Assembly (NCBI GenBank): GCA_963734295.1
Contig: CAVTGS010000009.1
Span: 186,001-250,000 of the forward strand
DNA length: 64,000 bases
Origin: JAEUMW01 sp963734295
GTDB lineage: Bacteria; Pseudomonadota; Gammaproteobacteria; Burkholderiales; JAEUMW01
Direction of reading: 5' to 3'
The translations under genes and the position numbers were made by a program. Below, in pieces: positions 9,940-19,319 of the stretch. The notes below the pieces were generated by a model. The model had not been told where the DNA came from and searched no databases. It saw nothing but the letters and a program-made list of their open reading frames with translations. Position 1 is the first letter of the stretch. Each line of letters starts with the position of its first letter.

Positions 9940-10800
9940 ATGCGACCCATTGCAAGCCGCCCGCGCGGCGTCGAGCACGACATCGTCCAGGCCCCCGAGG
10001 CGGAGGCACCGGCGCCGTATTACGAGCCTCAAGGCAACGAGATCGGGATCTTCGAGGCGGCGTGGAAGCGGCGGCTGCCGGTGATGCTTAAAGGTCCCAC
10101 CGGCACGGGCAAGACCCGCTTCCTGGAGCACATGGCGTGGCGGCTCGGGCGGCCGCTCGTGACCGTCTCCTGCCACGAAGACCTCACCAGCTCCGACCTG
10201 GTCGGCCGTTTTCTCCTCGAAGGCGCGCAGACCGTGTGGCAGGACGGGCCGCTGACGCGCGCCGTGAAGGCGGGGGCGATCTGCTACCTCGACGAGATCG
10301 TGGAAGCGCGTACGGACAGCACGGTCGTCATCCATTCGCTTACCGACCACCGCCGCCGCCTCACGCTGGAGAAGAAGGGACAGGAGATCGATGCGCACGA
10401 TGACTTCATGCTCGTGATCTCCTACAACCCCGGCTACCAGACGGTGCTCAAGGACTTGAAGCCCTCCACGAAGCAGCGCTTTATCGCGATCGACTTCGAC
10501 TTCCCCGAGGAGGATATCGAGCGGCGCATCGTCGCGACCGAAGTGCCGGGCGCCGCGCCGGAGATCGTGACCCGGCTCGTCGCCGCCGGCCGCAAGGCGC
10601 GCACGCTCAAGGATCACGGCCTCGACGAAGCGACCTCGACGCGCGCGCTCGTCCACGCGGCCGGCCTGATCAGCGCCGGGCTCGATCCGCTCGCTGCCTG
10701 CCGCGCTGCGATGATCGGGCCGATCACCGACGACGTGGAACTCATCGAGGCGCTCGACGAGATCATCGGCGCCTATTTCCCGTCGCCGTCCGCGGACTGA
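9940..10800 (+). CDS. MoxR-class AAA+ ATPase of the CbbQ/NirQ/NorQ family
   Basis: A 286-residue chaperone-type ATPase. Family members work with a VWA partner to activate Rubisco (CbbQ/CbbO) or to assemble nitric oxide reductase (NorQ/NorD). The Walker A motif GPTGTGKTR is near residue 51, Walker B ICYLDEI near residue 113, and the sensor-1 region MLVISYNPGYQ follows. The start chosen is the ATG at 9940, because upstream translation to 9853 is arginine-rich and not family-like. Its partner VWA gene lies downstream but is separated by a dedA-like gene. No rbcL, norB or norC is in view, so the client is undecided. Confidence 0.88.
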   Translation: MRPIASRPRGVEHDIVQAPEAEAPAPYYEPQGNEIGIFEAAWKRRLPVMLKGPTGTGKTRFLEHMAWRLGRPLVTVSCHEDLTSSDLVGRFLLEGAQTVWQDGPLTRAVKAGAICYLDEIVEARTDSTVVIHSLTDHRRRLTLEKKGQEIDAHDDFMLVISYNPGYQTVLKDLKPSTKQRFIAIDFDFPEEDIERRIVATEVPGAAPEIVTRLVAAGRKARTLKDHGLDEATSTRALVHAAGLISAGLDPLAACRAAMIGPITDDVELIEALDEIIGAYFPSPSAD

Positions 10801-10847
10801 CGGATCGACGCAGCAGCAGGGACGAGCGTTCACGAAGCCCGAGCGCC

Positions 10848-11426
10848 ATGGATGCCGAGCTCGCCCAATTGCTGCAACGGTTTGGCTATGCCGCCGTGCT
10901 TGTTGGCACACTGCTCGAAGGCGAGACGGTGATGCTGATGGCAGGCTTCGCCGCGCACCAGGGTTATCTCCAGTTGCCGCTCGTGATCGTGTCGGCGTTC
11001 GCGGGCGGGCTGCTCGGCGACCAGTGCCTGTTCGCGCTCGGCCGCTGGCGCGGGTCGCAGCTTCTGGCCCGCTTTCCCCGCCTGCGGGTCCCGGCCGCGA
11101 ACGCAGCCAAGCTTCTGGAGCGGCACCAGACCTCGGTCATCCTCGGCATCCGCTTCATGTACGGTTTGCGCACGGCGGGGCCGCTTGCCATCGGCATGAG
11201 CAGGGTGCCGGTGCCGCGCTTCGTTCTGCTGAACGCGCTCGGGGCCGCGGTGTGGGCCACCCTCTTCAGCGCGATCGGCTACGCCTTCGGCCGCGGCGCG
11301 GAGCGCGTGCTGGGGACGCTGCGCGACTACGAGAAGCACGCGCTCATCGGTCTCGCGCTCGCCGGCTGCGCGGTCGGACTCGTGCACGCGATACGGCGTG
11401 CGCGGGCCCACCGCGGGGCAGGGTGA
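10848..11426 (+). CDS. DedA family inner-membrane protein
   Basis: A 192-residue polytopic membrane protein of the DedA/SNARE-associated (VTT) superfamily. Members are implicated in undecaprenyl-phosphate and phospholipid flipping and in membrane homeostasis. The N-terminal re-entrant region contains LVGTLLEGETVMLMAGF near residue 18. The family signature region includes GDQCLFALGRWRG near residue 56 and RFMYGLRTAGPLAIG near residue 102. The C-terminal helix ends in an arginine-rich tail. The 3' end overlaps the VWA gene start by 4 bases (GTGA), so the two are translationally coupled. Placement inside a MoxR-VWA pair is unusual. Confidence 0.85.
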   Translation: MDAELAQLLQRFGYAAVLVGTLLEGETVMLMAGFAAHQGYLQLPLVIVSAFAGGLLGDQCLFALGRWRGSQLLARFPRLRVPAANAAKLLERHQTSVILGIRFMYGLRTAGPLAIGMSRVPVPRFVLLNALGAAVWATLFSAIGYAFGRGAERVLGTLRDYEKHALIGLALAGCAVGLVHAIRRARAHRGAG

Positions 11427-13942
11427 AGCCCGTGGCAGGCACGCCTCCGACCACCGCGATCGAGAAGGCTCTGGCGCGTCTTGCCGCGACCTCGTGCGAG
11501 GCTTACGGCGAAGCACGGGATGTGCTGCCCGTCATCTCCCGCCACGGGCAGACGGCAGTGCTCGAATGGCTGCAGGCGTGCGCAGAGCTGGCGGCGCACG
11601 ACCCGCACGGCGGACAGGCGTTCATTCGCGGCAGCTTCGCGGCCGAGGCAGCCTCGGAGGAGGTGCTGCCATGGACGGCGCAGGCGCGTCGGTTCACCCG
11701 CTGGCGCGGGTCGGCACCGGCGCTAGGCGGTTTCATGGAAAAGCTGCCCGCGGCGTTCGGCGCGCTCGGCCATGCCGGGCAGCACCGGTGGGCGGAGATC
11801 GGCCTCACGTGGTGCCGCCGGCATCTGGCTAGCGGCATCGCATACTTCGCCACGCCCTTGAAGGATCTCACGGGACGGCAAGGTCTCGCCGGTCTGGATG
11901 CGCTCGCCATCACGGCGGAGGAACTGTTCGAGCGGCGCAACCTCATGCTGGCGACCTATCTGGCCGGTGCCCTGCGCGTGCGCAACCTCTTCGCTCAGTC
12001 GGTCGTGTTGCCGTGGGCGCTGCGCGGCTGCCTCGTGTTTCAGTGCGACCGGATGCGCGGCGAGGCGTACTTTCGCCTCGAGTCGGAGGAGAGCCTGGCG
12101 CAACTCCTCGACAGCCAGGCGGGTTTTCGCGTGCGCGATCGCGAGCGACTCGTCGCGATGCTCGTCCACGCCTGGCTCGGCACCGAGATCGCGCTTTACC
12201 CGAGCGCGTGGTCGCCGGAGCAGGGTCGGCCGTTTATCGAGGTGGACGCGAGTGCGGTATACCTGCCGCTGATGCTGCCCAACCGCGAGGAAGCACTGCT
12301 GGGCTCGCTGCACGCGGCCAGTCATCTGCGCTTCGGCAGCTTCGAGATCGGCGTGCTGAGAGGGCTTGCGGGTGCCGCCGTCGATCCCGCGCCCCCCCTC
12401 GCAGTGGTGCTCGAATCTCTGATCGCGCCGTGGCACGACGACCGCCGCCGCTTCCTGCTGTGCTTGGACGTGTGCGAAGACCTGCGCGTCGATGCCCGCC
12501 TCGGCGCGTGCGTGCCCAACTATCTCGAGCGAATGGTCCGACTCGCCGAGCGAGCACCGAGGGCGGCGTGTACCGACAGCGCGGTCCACCGGGCCTTCGC
12601 GCTGAATACCCTGCGGTTCGCGCGCGGTACCGGCGATCACGGGCTGGCGGTCGATGTCGCGGCGCGGCTGAGACCGCTGCTCGGCGCCGGCGCGACGGTT
12701 GCCGATGCCTTCCGCTGTGCCCGCTGGTTGCATGCGATGGGCATCCTGCCCGACGTCCCGGAGGATGAGCTCGCGGAAGCGTATCTCCCGGCGCGGGGGC
12801 CGAATCTCGCGCGCGTGCTGGGCAAGCGGAAGAGCGCAGACGAGGGTCCCCGCAGAGGCGCCGATGCCGCTCGGCCGCCCGCGCCCGAACCGCCGCCACC
12901 CGCACCGGCGGGGGCGGAAGAGAACGCAGCGGAGGATGTCCCGCACCGACCTGCGGCGAACGAGGGCGGCGCAGCAGGACACCGCTCCGGAGCATCGACA
13001 CGGGGTGGCGGCGCGACGAGCCCGCGGCCGGTGCCTTCGAATCCGCGCGGTCACCCGTATCCGGAATGGGACTACCGCGAAGGGCGGTACAAGCGCGACT
13101 GGGCGTGGGTGCAGGAGCGCGATCTCGCCGAGACCAACGCGGCTGAAGCCGCACGCATCGCGGCCCGCCACAAGCGCACGCTGCAGCAACTCAAGCGCGC
13201 CATGCAGGCGCAGAAGCCGACGCGGCTGGCACCGCGGCGGCGACAGTTCGAGGGGGAGGACATCGACCTCGACGCAGCGGTCGGCTTCGTCGTGGAGCGG
13301 CACGGCGGGCACGCGCCGAATGCGGCGGTGTACCGGCGCCGCCTGCCAGGCGAGCGCGACGTCTCGGTGATCCTGCTCGCGGATCTCTCGACGTCGATCA
13401 TGCAGCTCGTGCCCAAGGGCGGCGGTCGACTCGTGGACCGCGTGCGGGCCGGCATTCTGCTCTTCGCGGAGAGCCTGGAGGTGGTCGGTGACGGATACAG
13501 CATCGGCGGCTTCTGCTCGAAGTATCGCGAGCACGTCACGTGGTATCCCATCAAGGACTTCGACGAGCCCCTGTCGACGCGAGTGCGCGACACCGTGGGC
13601 GGACTCTCCGGCCGGCTCGCCACCCGCATGGGTGCCGCCATCCGCCACGCCGTTGCGCGCTTCGACGGCGTCGAGAGCCGGCGCCGGCTGCTGCTGATTC
13701 TCTCGGACGGGCGGCCCGAGGACTACGACGACGGGGGCGACCGCCGGTATCTGCACGAGGATACCCGGATGGCGGTGAAGGAGGCGGTGGCGGCCGGCGT
13801 GCATCCGTTCTGCGTTACCGTGGACGCGCTGGGCCAGGAATACCTGCCGCAGATCTTCGGGAAAGGCCACTATCTCGTGCTGGACAAGATCGACCATCTG
13901 CCGGCGAAGCTGCCGGAGATCTACCTGCGACTGCGGCGATGA
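11423..13942 (+). CDS. VWA domain protein of the CbbO/NorD family
   Basis: An 839-residue partner of the upstream AAA+ ATPase. The long N-terminal region is helical and typical of CbbO/NorD. A proline/alanine-rich linker lies near residues 480-540. The C-terminal von Willebrand A domain (about residues 640-835) has an intact MIDAS start, DLSTS, near residue 654, and the later segments LILSDGRPEDYDD and CVTVDALGQEYLP. In this family the VWA protein bridges the ATPase ring and the client enzyme. The GTG start at 11423 overlaps the dedA stop. The frame is open well upstream of this start, but that translation is the shadow of dedA. Client unknown. Confidence 0.86.
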   Translation: MKPVAGTPPTTAIEKALARLAATSCEAYGEARDVLPVISRHGQTAVLEWLQACAELAAHDPHGGQAFIRGSFAAEAASEEVLPWTAQARRFTRWRGSAPALGGFMEKLPAAFGALGHAGQHRWAEIGLTWCRRHLASGIAYFATPLKDLTGRQGLAGLDALAITAEELFERRNLMLATYLAGALRVRNLFAQSVVLPWALRGCLVFQCDRMRGEAYFRLESEESLAQLLDSQAGFRVRDRERLVAMLVHAWLGTEIALYPSAWSPEQGRPFIEVDASAVYLPLMLPNREEALLGSLHAASHLRFGSFEIGVLRGLAGAAVDPAPPLAVVLESLIAPWHDDRRRFLLCLDVCEDLRVDARLGACVPNYLERMVRLAERAPRAACTDSAVHRAFALNTLRFARGTGDHGLAVDVAARLRPLLGAGATVADAFRCARWLHAMGILPDVPEDELAEAYLPARGPNLARVLGKRKSADEGPRRGADAARPPAPEPPPPAPAGAEENAAEDVPHRPAANEGGAAGHRSGASTRGGGATSPRPVPSNPRGHPYPEWDYREGRYKRDWAWVQERDLAETNAAEAARIAARHKRTLQQLKRAMQAQKPTRLAPRRRQFEGEDIDLDAAVGFVVERHGGHAPNAAVYRRRLPGERDVSVILLADLSTSIMQLVPKGGGRLVDRVRAGILLFAESLEVVGDGYSIGGFCSKYREHVTWYPIKDFDEPLSTRVRDTVGGLSGRLATRMGAAIRHAVARFDGVESRRRLLLILSDGRPEDYDDGGDRRYLHEDTRMAVKEAVAAGVHPFCVTVDALGQEYLPQIFGKGHYLVLDKIDHLPAKLPEIYLRLRR

Positions 13943-14021
13943 CGCGCCGCCCGCTCCTCGTCGTGCCCCCTTTTCCGCTGCGGGGCGCCGTTGCAGAATC
14001 ACGGGGGGAGGGTCGATCGCC

Positions 14022-14527
14022 ATGAATCCAGGCAAGCTGCTCCGTTTGCAAACTGCTCGCAGCCGGACTGCTGATCTCGTCCGGCCCGGCTGCGGCCGAC
14101 ACGATCTATCAAGCATGTCGACGAGAAGGGCAACGTCACCTACTCGTCCTCACCGCCGAAAGGCAGCGGCAAGGTGAAAACGCTCGAAGTCCCGGACCAG
14201 CCGTCCGCGCAAGAGGTTGCCGCGGCGCGGCGGCAACTGGAAGAAGAGAAGCGCCAGCTCGATGCGTACGATGCGAAGCGGCGCAGCGAGGAAGCGGAGC
14301 GCGCGAAGCTCGAGCAGGCGCGTGCGGCGCGGGAGCGCGCGGCTGAAGCGGCGAAGCCAGCCGCGGTCGCGGCCGACGATGCGCCCGTCTACTACTACCC
14401 TGGTTGGGGCTATCGGCCTCCGGTAAGACCGGTAAACCCCTGGCCGCAGCCCCCCGTCCCGACGCCGCTGCCCGCGAATCCGTCCCCGCCGCTGATGGCG
14501 CCGCCGATCCGTCCGGAACCGAAATAG
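14022..14527 (+). CDS. DUF4124 domain secreted protein (frame broken twice)
   Basis: The final frame (from about 14115) carries the DUF4124 end KHVDEKGNVTYSS, a glutamate/arginine-rich coiled coil (residues about 70-110) and a proline-rich tail with VYYYPGWGYRPP. Upstream, the signal peptide LLAAGLLISSGPAAADTIY is in a second frame from about 14053, and the ATG at 14022 (after a GGGGGGAGG purine run) is in a third. Removing one base near 14045-14052 and one near 14113 joins all three into a 167-residue protein with a normal signal peptide followed directly by the DUF4124 domain. Likely periplasmic; function unknown. Confidence 0.65.
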
Positions 14528-14546
14528 CGTCCCGTCGAGAGCCGGA

Positions 14547-15788
14547 TCAGCTCTTGTGCGCGGCGTCCTGGTCGTGCCCGTGTTTGCGTGTGAGCCAGGC
14601 CATGGTGAGTGCGACGAAGAGCCCGAAGATGACCACGATTACGTTCACGCCGAGGTCGGCTTTGATCATGAGGGCGTAGACGCCGAGCATCGCCAGGATG
14701 CTCAGGTTCTCGTTGAAGTTTTGCACCGCGATGGAGTGACCGGCGCCCATCAGCAGGTGGCCGCGGTGCTGGAGCAGCGCGTTCATGGGCACGACGAAAT
14801 AACCCGCCATCGCGCCGATCAGGATCAGGAGCGGCACCGCCACGCGCCAGTCGGTCACGAACACCATCGCGATGACCGTGAGGCCCATCCCGATGCCCAC
14901 CGGGAGCACACGCACGGCGCGATGGAGCGGCACCGTTTTCGCGGCGACGGCTGATCCGATTGCAACGCCGATCGCCACCACCGCGGTGAGCTGCGTCGCA
15001 TGCTCGAGATCGAACCTGAGCGCGGTGCCGGCCCAGGTCAGGATGATGAGGCGCAGCGTCGCGCCCGCACCCCAGAAGAGCGTGGTCACCGCGAGCGAGA
15101 CCTGCCCGAGCGGATCCTTCCAGAGCAGCCAGAAGCAGTGCGTGAAGTCGCGCAGCAGGAACCAGGGGTTGCGCTTCGGCAGCTTGTGGTCGATCGGCAC
15201 CTGCGGGATGAAGAGATTGAAGACGGCGGCCGCGACATAGATGCCCAGGATGACGATGATCGCGACTTCGGGAGCGGTGTCGATGCCTGCATTGAACTCG
15301 AGACCCACGAGGTGCTCGACGATGGTGCTCTCCATCCGGTTGCCGATCAGCACGCCGCCGACGATGGCGCCGAGAATGATGGCCGCGACCGTGAGGCCCT
15401 CCATCCAGCCGTTCGCCCACACCAGCTTTTCCGGCGGCAGGTACTCGGTCAGGATGCCGTACTTGGCCGGCGAATACATCGACGCCCCGATGCCGACGAA
15501 GCCGTAAGCGAGCAGGGGATGGAGCCCGAGCAGCATGGCGGCGCAGCCGACGATCTTCACCGCGTTGCTCACGAACATGACCAACCCCTTGGGAAAGGCG
15601 TCGGCGAAAGGCCCGACGAAGGGCGCCAGCACGATGTACGCGAAGACGAAGAACTGCTGCAGGACGGGCGTCTGCCAGTCCGGGGCGTTCACGGTCCTGA
15701 GCAGGGCGATCGCGGCGAAGAGCAGCGCGTTGTCGGCCAGAGCCGAGAAGAACTGCGCTGCGAGGATGGTGTAGAAGCCGCGATTCAT
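14547..15788 (-). CDS. lplT: lysophospholipid transporter LplT (MFS)
   Basis: A 413-residue major facilitator protein that imports lysophospholipids across the inner membrane for re-acylation. Twelve hydrophobic segments are visible. The N-terminus MNRGFYTILAAQFFSALADN and the loop GIGASMYSPAKYGILTEYLP are diagnostic for LplT. The frame is open further upstream to 16130, but that part is hydrophilic and lies over the divergent intergenic region, so the ATG at 15788 is chosen. Unlike in enterobacteria, no aas acyltransferase gene adjoins it. The neighbour on the other side is alr, an arrangement common in betaproteobacteria. Confidence 0.9.
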   Translation of the reverse strand: MNRGFYTILAAQFFSALADNALLFAAIALLRTVNAPDWQTPVLQQFFVFAYIVLAPFVGPFADAFPKGLVMFVSNAVKIVGCAAMLLGLHPLLAYGFVGIGASMYSPAKYGILTEYLPPEKLVWANGWMEGLTVAAIILGAIVGGVLIGNRMESTIVEHLVGLEFNAGIDTAPEVAIIVILGIYVAAAVFNLFIPQVPIDHKLPKRNPWFLLRDFTHCFWLLWKDPLGQVSLAVTTLFWGAGATLRLIILTWAGTALRFDLEHATQLTAVVAIGVAIGSAVAAKTVPLHRAVRVLPVGIGMGLTVIAMVFVTDWRVAVPLLILIGAMAGYFVVPMNALLQHRGHLLMGAGHSIAVQNFNENLSILAMLGVYALMIKADLGVNVIVVIFGLFVALTMAWLTRKHGHDQDAAHKS

Positions 15789-16090
15789 CTCGGGCAGCCT
15801 GTTAAAGGTGGCCGGTTTATACCATGAAAGGATTACGCGGGAGAATTGCGGGCCGACGCGGGATCCGCCCCCGCAGCAGGCGTGGGCGGCTATCCCCCGA
15901 CCGGGAATTGTGTTTGAATACCGCCGCTTCGCACGCACCCTGCTATCGCCTGTTCGATGGGCGCAGACCCCCGCCCTCGCCGATGGTCGGTTTCGGTCGC
16001 TGCCTCCCGCTTTCGAAGCGCTGCCGAAACCCGGTTCTCGATGCTCGCGCCCGTCACCTCTTCGTTCCTCGCCGCCAGGCTGTGCGCCCG
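15789..16090. other. divergent intergenic region between lplT and alr
   Basis: About 300 bases with no convincing gene, although a long frame is open through it on each strand, as expected at this GC content. It must hold the promoters of lplT and of the alr-radA unit. I see no strong sigma-70 element. Confidence 0.45.
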
Positions 16091-17164
16091 ATGAGCCGCC
16101 CGCTGCGCGCACGGATTCGCCCGGCCGCACTGGCGCACAACCTCGGCGTGGCGCAGCGACTGGCGCAGGGCTGCCGGACGATGGCCGTGGTGAAGGCGAA
16201 CGGTTACGGCCACGGCCTGCTGCGGTCGGCTGCGGCGCTCGAGCGCGCGGATGGTTTTGCCGTGCTCGAGATCGAGGGCGCAGTACGGCTGCGGGAGTCC
16301 GGATGCCGGCACGAGATCGTCCTGATCGAGGGGCTGTTCGAGGCGCGCGAGCTCATGGTCGCGGCGGAGCATCGGTTCACCCTGGTCGTGCACCACGAGG
16401 AACAGCTGGCGTTGCTCGAGGCCGCGAAGCTCCCGCACCGGTTTCGCGTATTCCTCAAGATCAATTCCGGCATGAACCGTCTGGGCTTTCCGCCAGAGCA
16501 GGGGCAACGGGTGCTGGCGCGGCTCGCGGCCAGTCCCGCGGTATCCGACGTCGTGCTGATGACGCATTTTGCGAACGCCGACGACGCGCTGGGGGTGGCG
16601 TGGCAGCTCGAACGGTTCCGGCAGGTTGACGCGAGCCGGCGGCTGCCGTGGTCGCTCGCCAATTCGGCGGCGCTCATCCGGCACCCCGAAACGCGCTCGG
16701 GCTGGGTGAGACCCGGCATCATGCTCTACGGCTCGAGCCCATTCATCGACGAGCCCGCTGCGGCCCACGGCTTGCAGCCGGCGATGACGCTCGAGAGCCG
16801 AATCATCGCCGTGCAGGATCTCGAGCCCGGTGAACGCGTGGGATACGGCGGCACGTTTACCGCCCGCGAACCCATGCGGGTTGGCATCGTCGCGTGCGGT
16901 TACGCCGACGGTTATCCGCGGCACGCGCCCACCGGCACACCGATTCTGGTCGACGGTCGGCGTACGCGCACGCTTGGTCGCGTGTGCATGGATGCTCTGT
17001 TCGCCGACCTGACCGCTCTGCCTGGAGCCGGCGTCGGGGCAACGGTCGTGCTCTGGGGCGATGGGCTGCCGGTGGAGGATGTCGCGGCCGCTGCCGGCAC
17101 TGTCGGATACGAGCTCCTGTGCGCGCTCGCGCCGCGGGTCCCGCTCGAAGAAATCCATGAGTAG
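16091..17164 (+). CDS. alr: alanine racemase
   Basis: PLP-dependent interconversion of L- and D-alanine for peptidoglycan. The 357-residue length is normal. The PLP lysine lies in TMAVVKANGYGHGLL near residue 36, and the second catalytic residue, tyrosine, in GERVGYGGTFTAREP near residue 255. GRVCMDALFADL, near residue 298, is the carbamylation/substrate region. The start is the ATG at 16091; an in-frame extension to 15824 reads as arginine-rich noise across the intergenic region. The stop overlaps the radA start by 8 bases. Confidence 0.93.
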   Translation: MSRPLRARIRPAALAHNLGVAQRLAQGCRTMAVVKANGYGHGLLRSAAALERADGFAVLEIEGAVRLRESGCRHEIVLIEGLFEARELMVAAEHRFTLVVHHEEQLALLEAAKLPHRFRVFLKINSGMNRLGFPPEQGQRVLARLAASPAVSDVVLMTHFANADDALGVAWQLERFRQVDASRRLPWSLANSAALIRHPETRSGWVRPGIMLYGSSPFIDEPAAAHGLQPAMTLESRIIAVQDLEPGERVGYGGTFTAREPMRVGIVACGYADGYPRHAPTGTPILVDGRRTRTLGRVCMDALFADLTALPGAGVGATVVLWGDGLPVEDVAAAAGTVGYELLCALAPRVPLEEIHE

Positions 17165-18509
17165 GGCGAAGTCGATCTTCGTTTGTACGGAGTGCGGCGG
17201 GCAGACCACGAAGTGGCAGGGTCAGTGCCCCCACTGTCAGGGATGGAACACGCTGGTCGAGACGATCGTCGAGAAGACCGCGACACGATTCGCGCCGGTC
17301 GCGTCTGCCACCGAGGTGCGCCCCCTCGCCCAGGTCGAGACCCGCGACGAGCCGCGCATCCCCACCGGCCTCGCCGAGCTCGATCGCGTACTCGGCGGCG
17401 GTCTGGTGCAGGGCGGCGTGGTGCTGCTCGGGGGCGATCCCGGCATCGGCAAGTCCACCCTGCTGTTGCAGGCGCTCGCAGCGCTCGCGGCGGCGCATCG
17501 CGTGTTGTACGTGAGCGGCGAGGAGTCGGCGCAACAGATCGCGCTTCGCGCGAAGCGCCTTGCGCTCGCGACAGAACACCTCGATTGCCTCGCGGAGATC
17601 AACCTCGAGCGCATCCAGACCGTCCTAGCAGAGCGCAAGCCGGACGTGGCGGTGATCGATTCGATCCAGACCGTCTACTCGGAGGCGCTGCAATCGGCAC
17701 CCGGCAGCGTGGCCCAGGTGCGCGAGTGCGCGGCCCAGTTGACGCGCATCGCCAAGGCGAGCGGCGCCCGCATCGTGCTGGTCGGGCACGTGACCAAGGA
17801 GGGCGCGCTGGCAGGTCCGCGGGTGCTCGAGCACATGGTGGACACGGTCCTCTACTTCGAGGGCGACACGCACTCCAGCTTCCGGCTCGTGCGCGCGTTC
17901 AAGAACCGCTTTGGGGCCGTCAACGAGCTCGGGGTCTTCGCGATGACCGAGCGCGGTCTGAAGGGAGTCGGCAATCCCTCGGCGCTCTTTCTCTCTCAGC
18001 ATGGTCACGACGTGCCGGGGTCGTGCGTGCTCGTCACCCAGGAAGGCACGCGTCCGCTGCTGGTGGAGATCCAGGCTTTGGTGGACGCTGCGCACGGCCC
18101 GAATCCGCGGCGTCTCACGGTGGGCCTCGACACGAACCGCCTCGCCATGCTGCTGGCGGTGCTGCATCGACATGCAGGCATCGCGTGCTTCGATCAGGAT
18201 GTCTTCGTGAATGCGGTGGGCGGTGCGCGCATCGGCGAGCCGGCGGCGGACTTGGCAGTGCTGCTTGCGATCGTGTCGAGCCTGCGCGGCCGCCCGCTGC
18301 CGCAACGGCTGGTGGTGTTCGGAGAAGTCGGGCTCGCCGGCGAGATCCGCCCGGTGCAACGCGGCCAGGAGCGGTTGCGGGAGGCGGCCAAGCTCGGCTT
18401 CACGCGTGCGCTGATTCCGAAGGCCAATCGGCCGCGGCAGCCGATCGCGGGGATCGAGGTGACGACGGCGGAACGCATCGACGAGGCCGTACGCGAATCG
18501 GGTGGGTGA
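17157..18509 (+). CDS. radA: DNA repair protein RadA/Sms
   Basis: A 450-residue RecA-related branch-migration helicase that promotes recombination intermediates. The N-terminal C4 zinc finger (CTECGG at residue 10, CPHCQGW at residue 25) is intact. Walker A GGDPGIGKSTLLLQ is near residue 94. The RadA-specific KNRFG motif is present in VRAFKNRFGAVNELG near residue 250. The C-terminal third is the Lon-protease-like domain ending in ITTAERIDEA-type sequence, without a protease active site. The ATG at 17157 lies inside the end of alr, so expression is coupled. Confidence 0.95.
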   Translation: MSRAKSIFVCTECGGQTTKWQGQCPHCQGWNTLVETIVEKTATRFAPVASATEVRPLAQVETRDEPRIPTGLAELDRVLGGGLVQGGVVLLGGDPGIGKSTLLLQALAALAAAHRVLYVSGEESAQQIALRAKRLALATEHLDCLAEINLERIQTVLAERKPDVAVIDSIQTVYSEALQSAPGSVAQVRECAAQLTRIAKASGARIVLVGHVTKEGALAGPRVLEHMVDTVLYFEGDTHSSFRLVRAFKNRFGAVNELGVFAMTERGLKGVGNPSALFLSQHGHDVPGSCVLVTQEGTRPLLVEIQALVDAAHGPNPRRLTVGLDTNRLAMLLAVLHRHAGIACFDQDVFVNAVGGARIGEPAADLAVLLAIVSSLRGRPLPQRLVVFGEVGLAGEIRPVQRGQERLREAAKLGFTRALIPKANRPRQPIAGIEVTTAERIDEAVRESGG

Positions 18510-18606
18510 CATTTGCCTCACTCTGGAGCGCGTTACCGATGATGAGCGGGCCGCTGGTATATTATGTCGCGCTTCACGCATAGCACTTAGAACCCAGGAG
18601 GTTTTC

Positions 18607-19221
18607 ATGAGGTCCTCGTCGCGCGGCGCGTTTCTTCTCGCCGTTTGCATCGCGCTGTCGCTCTCCGGCTGCGGCCTGTGGCCCTGGGGCAGCAAGGAGT
18701 CGGGCACGCTAAGCGCCAGCAAGTCGCCAGGCCGTGCCGGCTCCGAACAACGCGCCGCACCCGCTGCGCGCTCGCAAGCGGCGTTGCCCGTTCCCGGCAC
18801 GCTCGCGGTCTTCGTCGATCCGAAGGTGTTCACCACGCGCTCGGTTTCGTCCTACGGGCTCGACGAGCGGATCTTCAACGAACGCGCGATGATCGAGGAG
18901 GCGGCCATCGCGTCGTTCAGCCGGGTGTACGCGCAGGTCGCGCCCTATCAGGAGGACAAGGACGCGCAGGCCACCTTGAGCGTGACCGGGGACAGCTACT
19001 ACAACCCGATCATGCGCACCTACTACGTCAACGTGCGGGCGTCGCTCTACGTAGGCGATGCCGCAGATTCCATCGGCACCTTCAAGGCCAAGGCACAGTA
19101 CGACGGGGCGCTCAACGATCCGGGTGCATTCCAGCGGGCGTACCGGAAGGCGACCGACGAGATTGCGAGTCAGATAGTGGGCAGCGCTGAGTTCGCGGAA
19201 GCCGTGAGAGCGGTCCGGTAA
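18607..19221 (+). CDS. predicted outer-membrane lipoprotein of unknown function
   Basis: A 204-residue protein with a lipoprotein signal peptide ending in the lipobox LSGC (cysteine near residue 22), then a serine/alanine-rich linker to about residue 65. A mixed alpha/beta domain follows, with ATLSVTGDSYYNPIMRTYYV near residue 120. The ATG at 18607 is preceded by a strong AGGAGG at about 18596. I do not recognise the domain with certainty; DUF4136-like lipoproteins are a possibility. It is 98 bases from the DUF1302 gene on the same strand and may belong to that transcription unit. Confidence 0.7.
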   Translation: MRSSSRGAFLLAVCIALSLSGCGLWPWGSKESGTLSASKSPGRAGSEQRAAPAARSQAALPVPGTLAVFVDPKVFTTRSVSSYGLDERIFNERAMIEEAAIASFSRVYAQVAPYQEDKDAQATLSVTGDSYYNPIMRTYYVNVRASLYVGDAADSIGTFKAKAQYDGALNDPGAFQRAYRKATDEIASQIVGSAEFAEAVRAVR

Positions 19222-19319
19222 CGCGGCCGTATGATTCTTGCTGGTCGCTGTCGACCCTGCCGCGCGAACGTCGTCCGCTGTTCGCGGCAGAGCAGGGTAA
19301 CGATCGAGGGGAATGGAGC

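Noticed and set aside
11723..14116. A 797-codon reverse-strand open frame across the VWA gene
   Set aside because: Antisense shadow of a well-supported VWA gene; composition is repetitive and charged with no domain.
18533..18565. Possible promoter TTACCG / TATATT before the lipoprotein gene
   Set aside because: Spacing of 19 or more bases and a weak -35; not enough to call.
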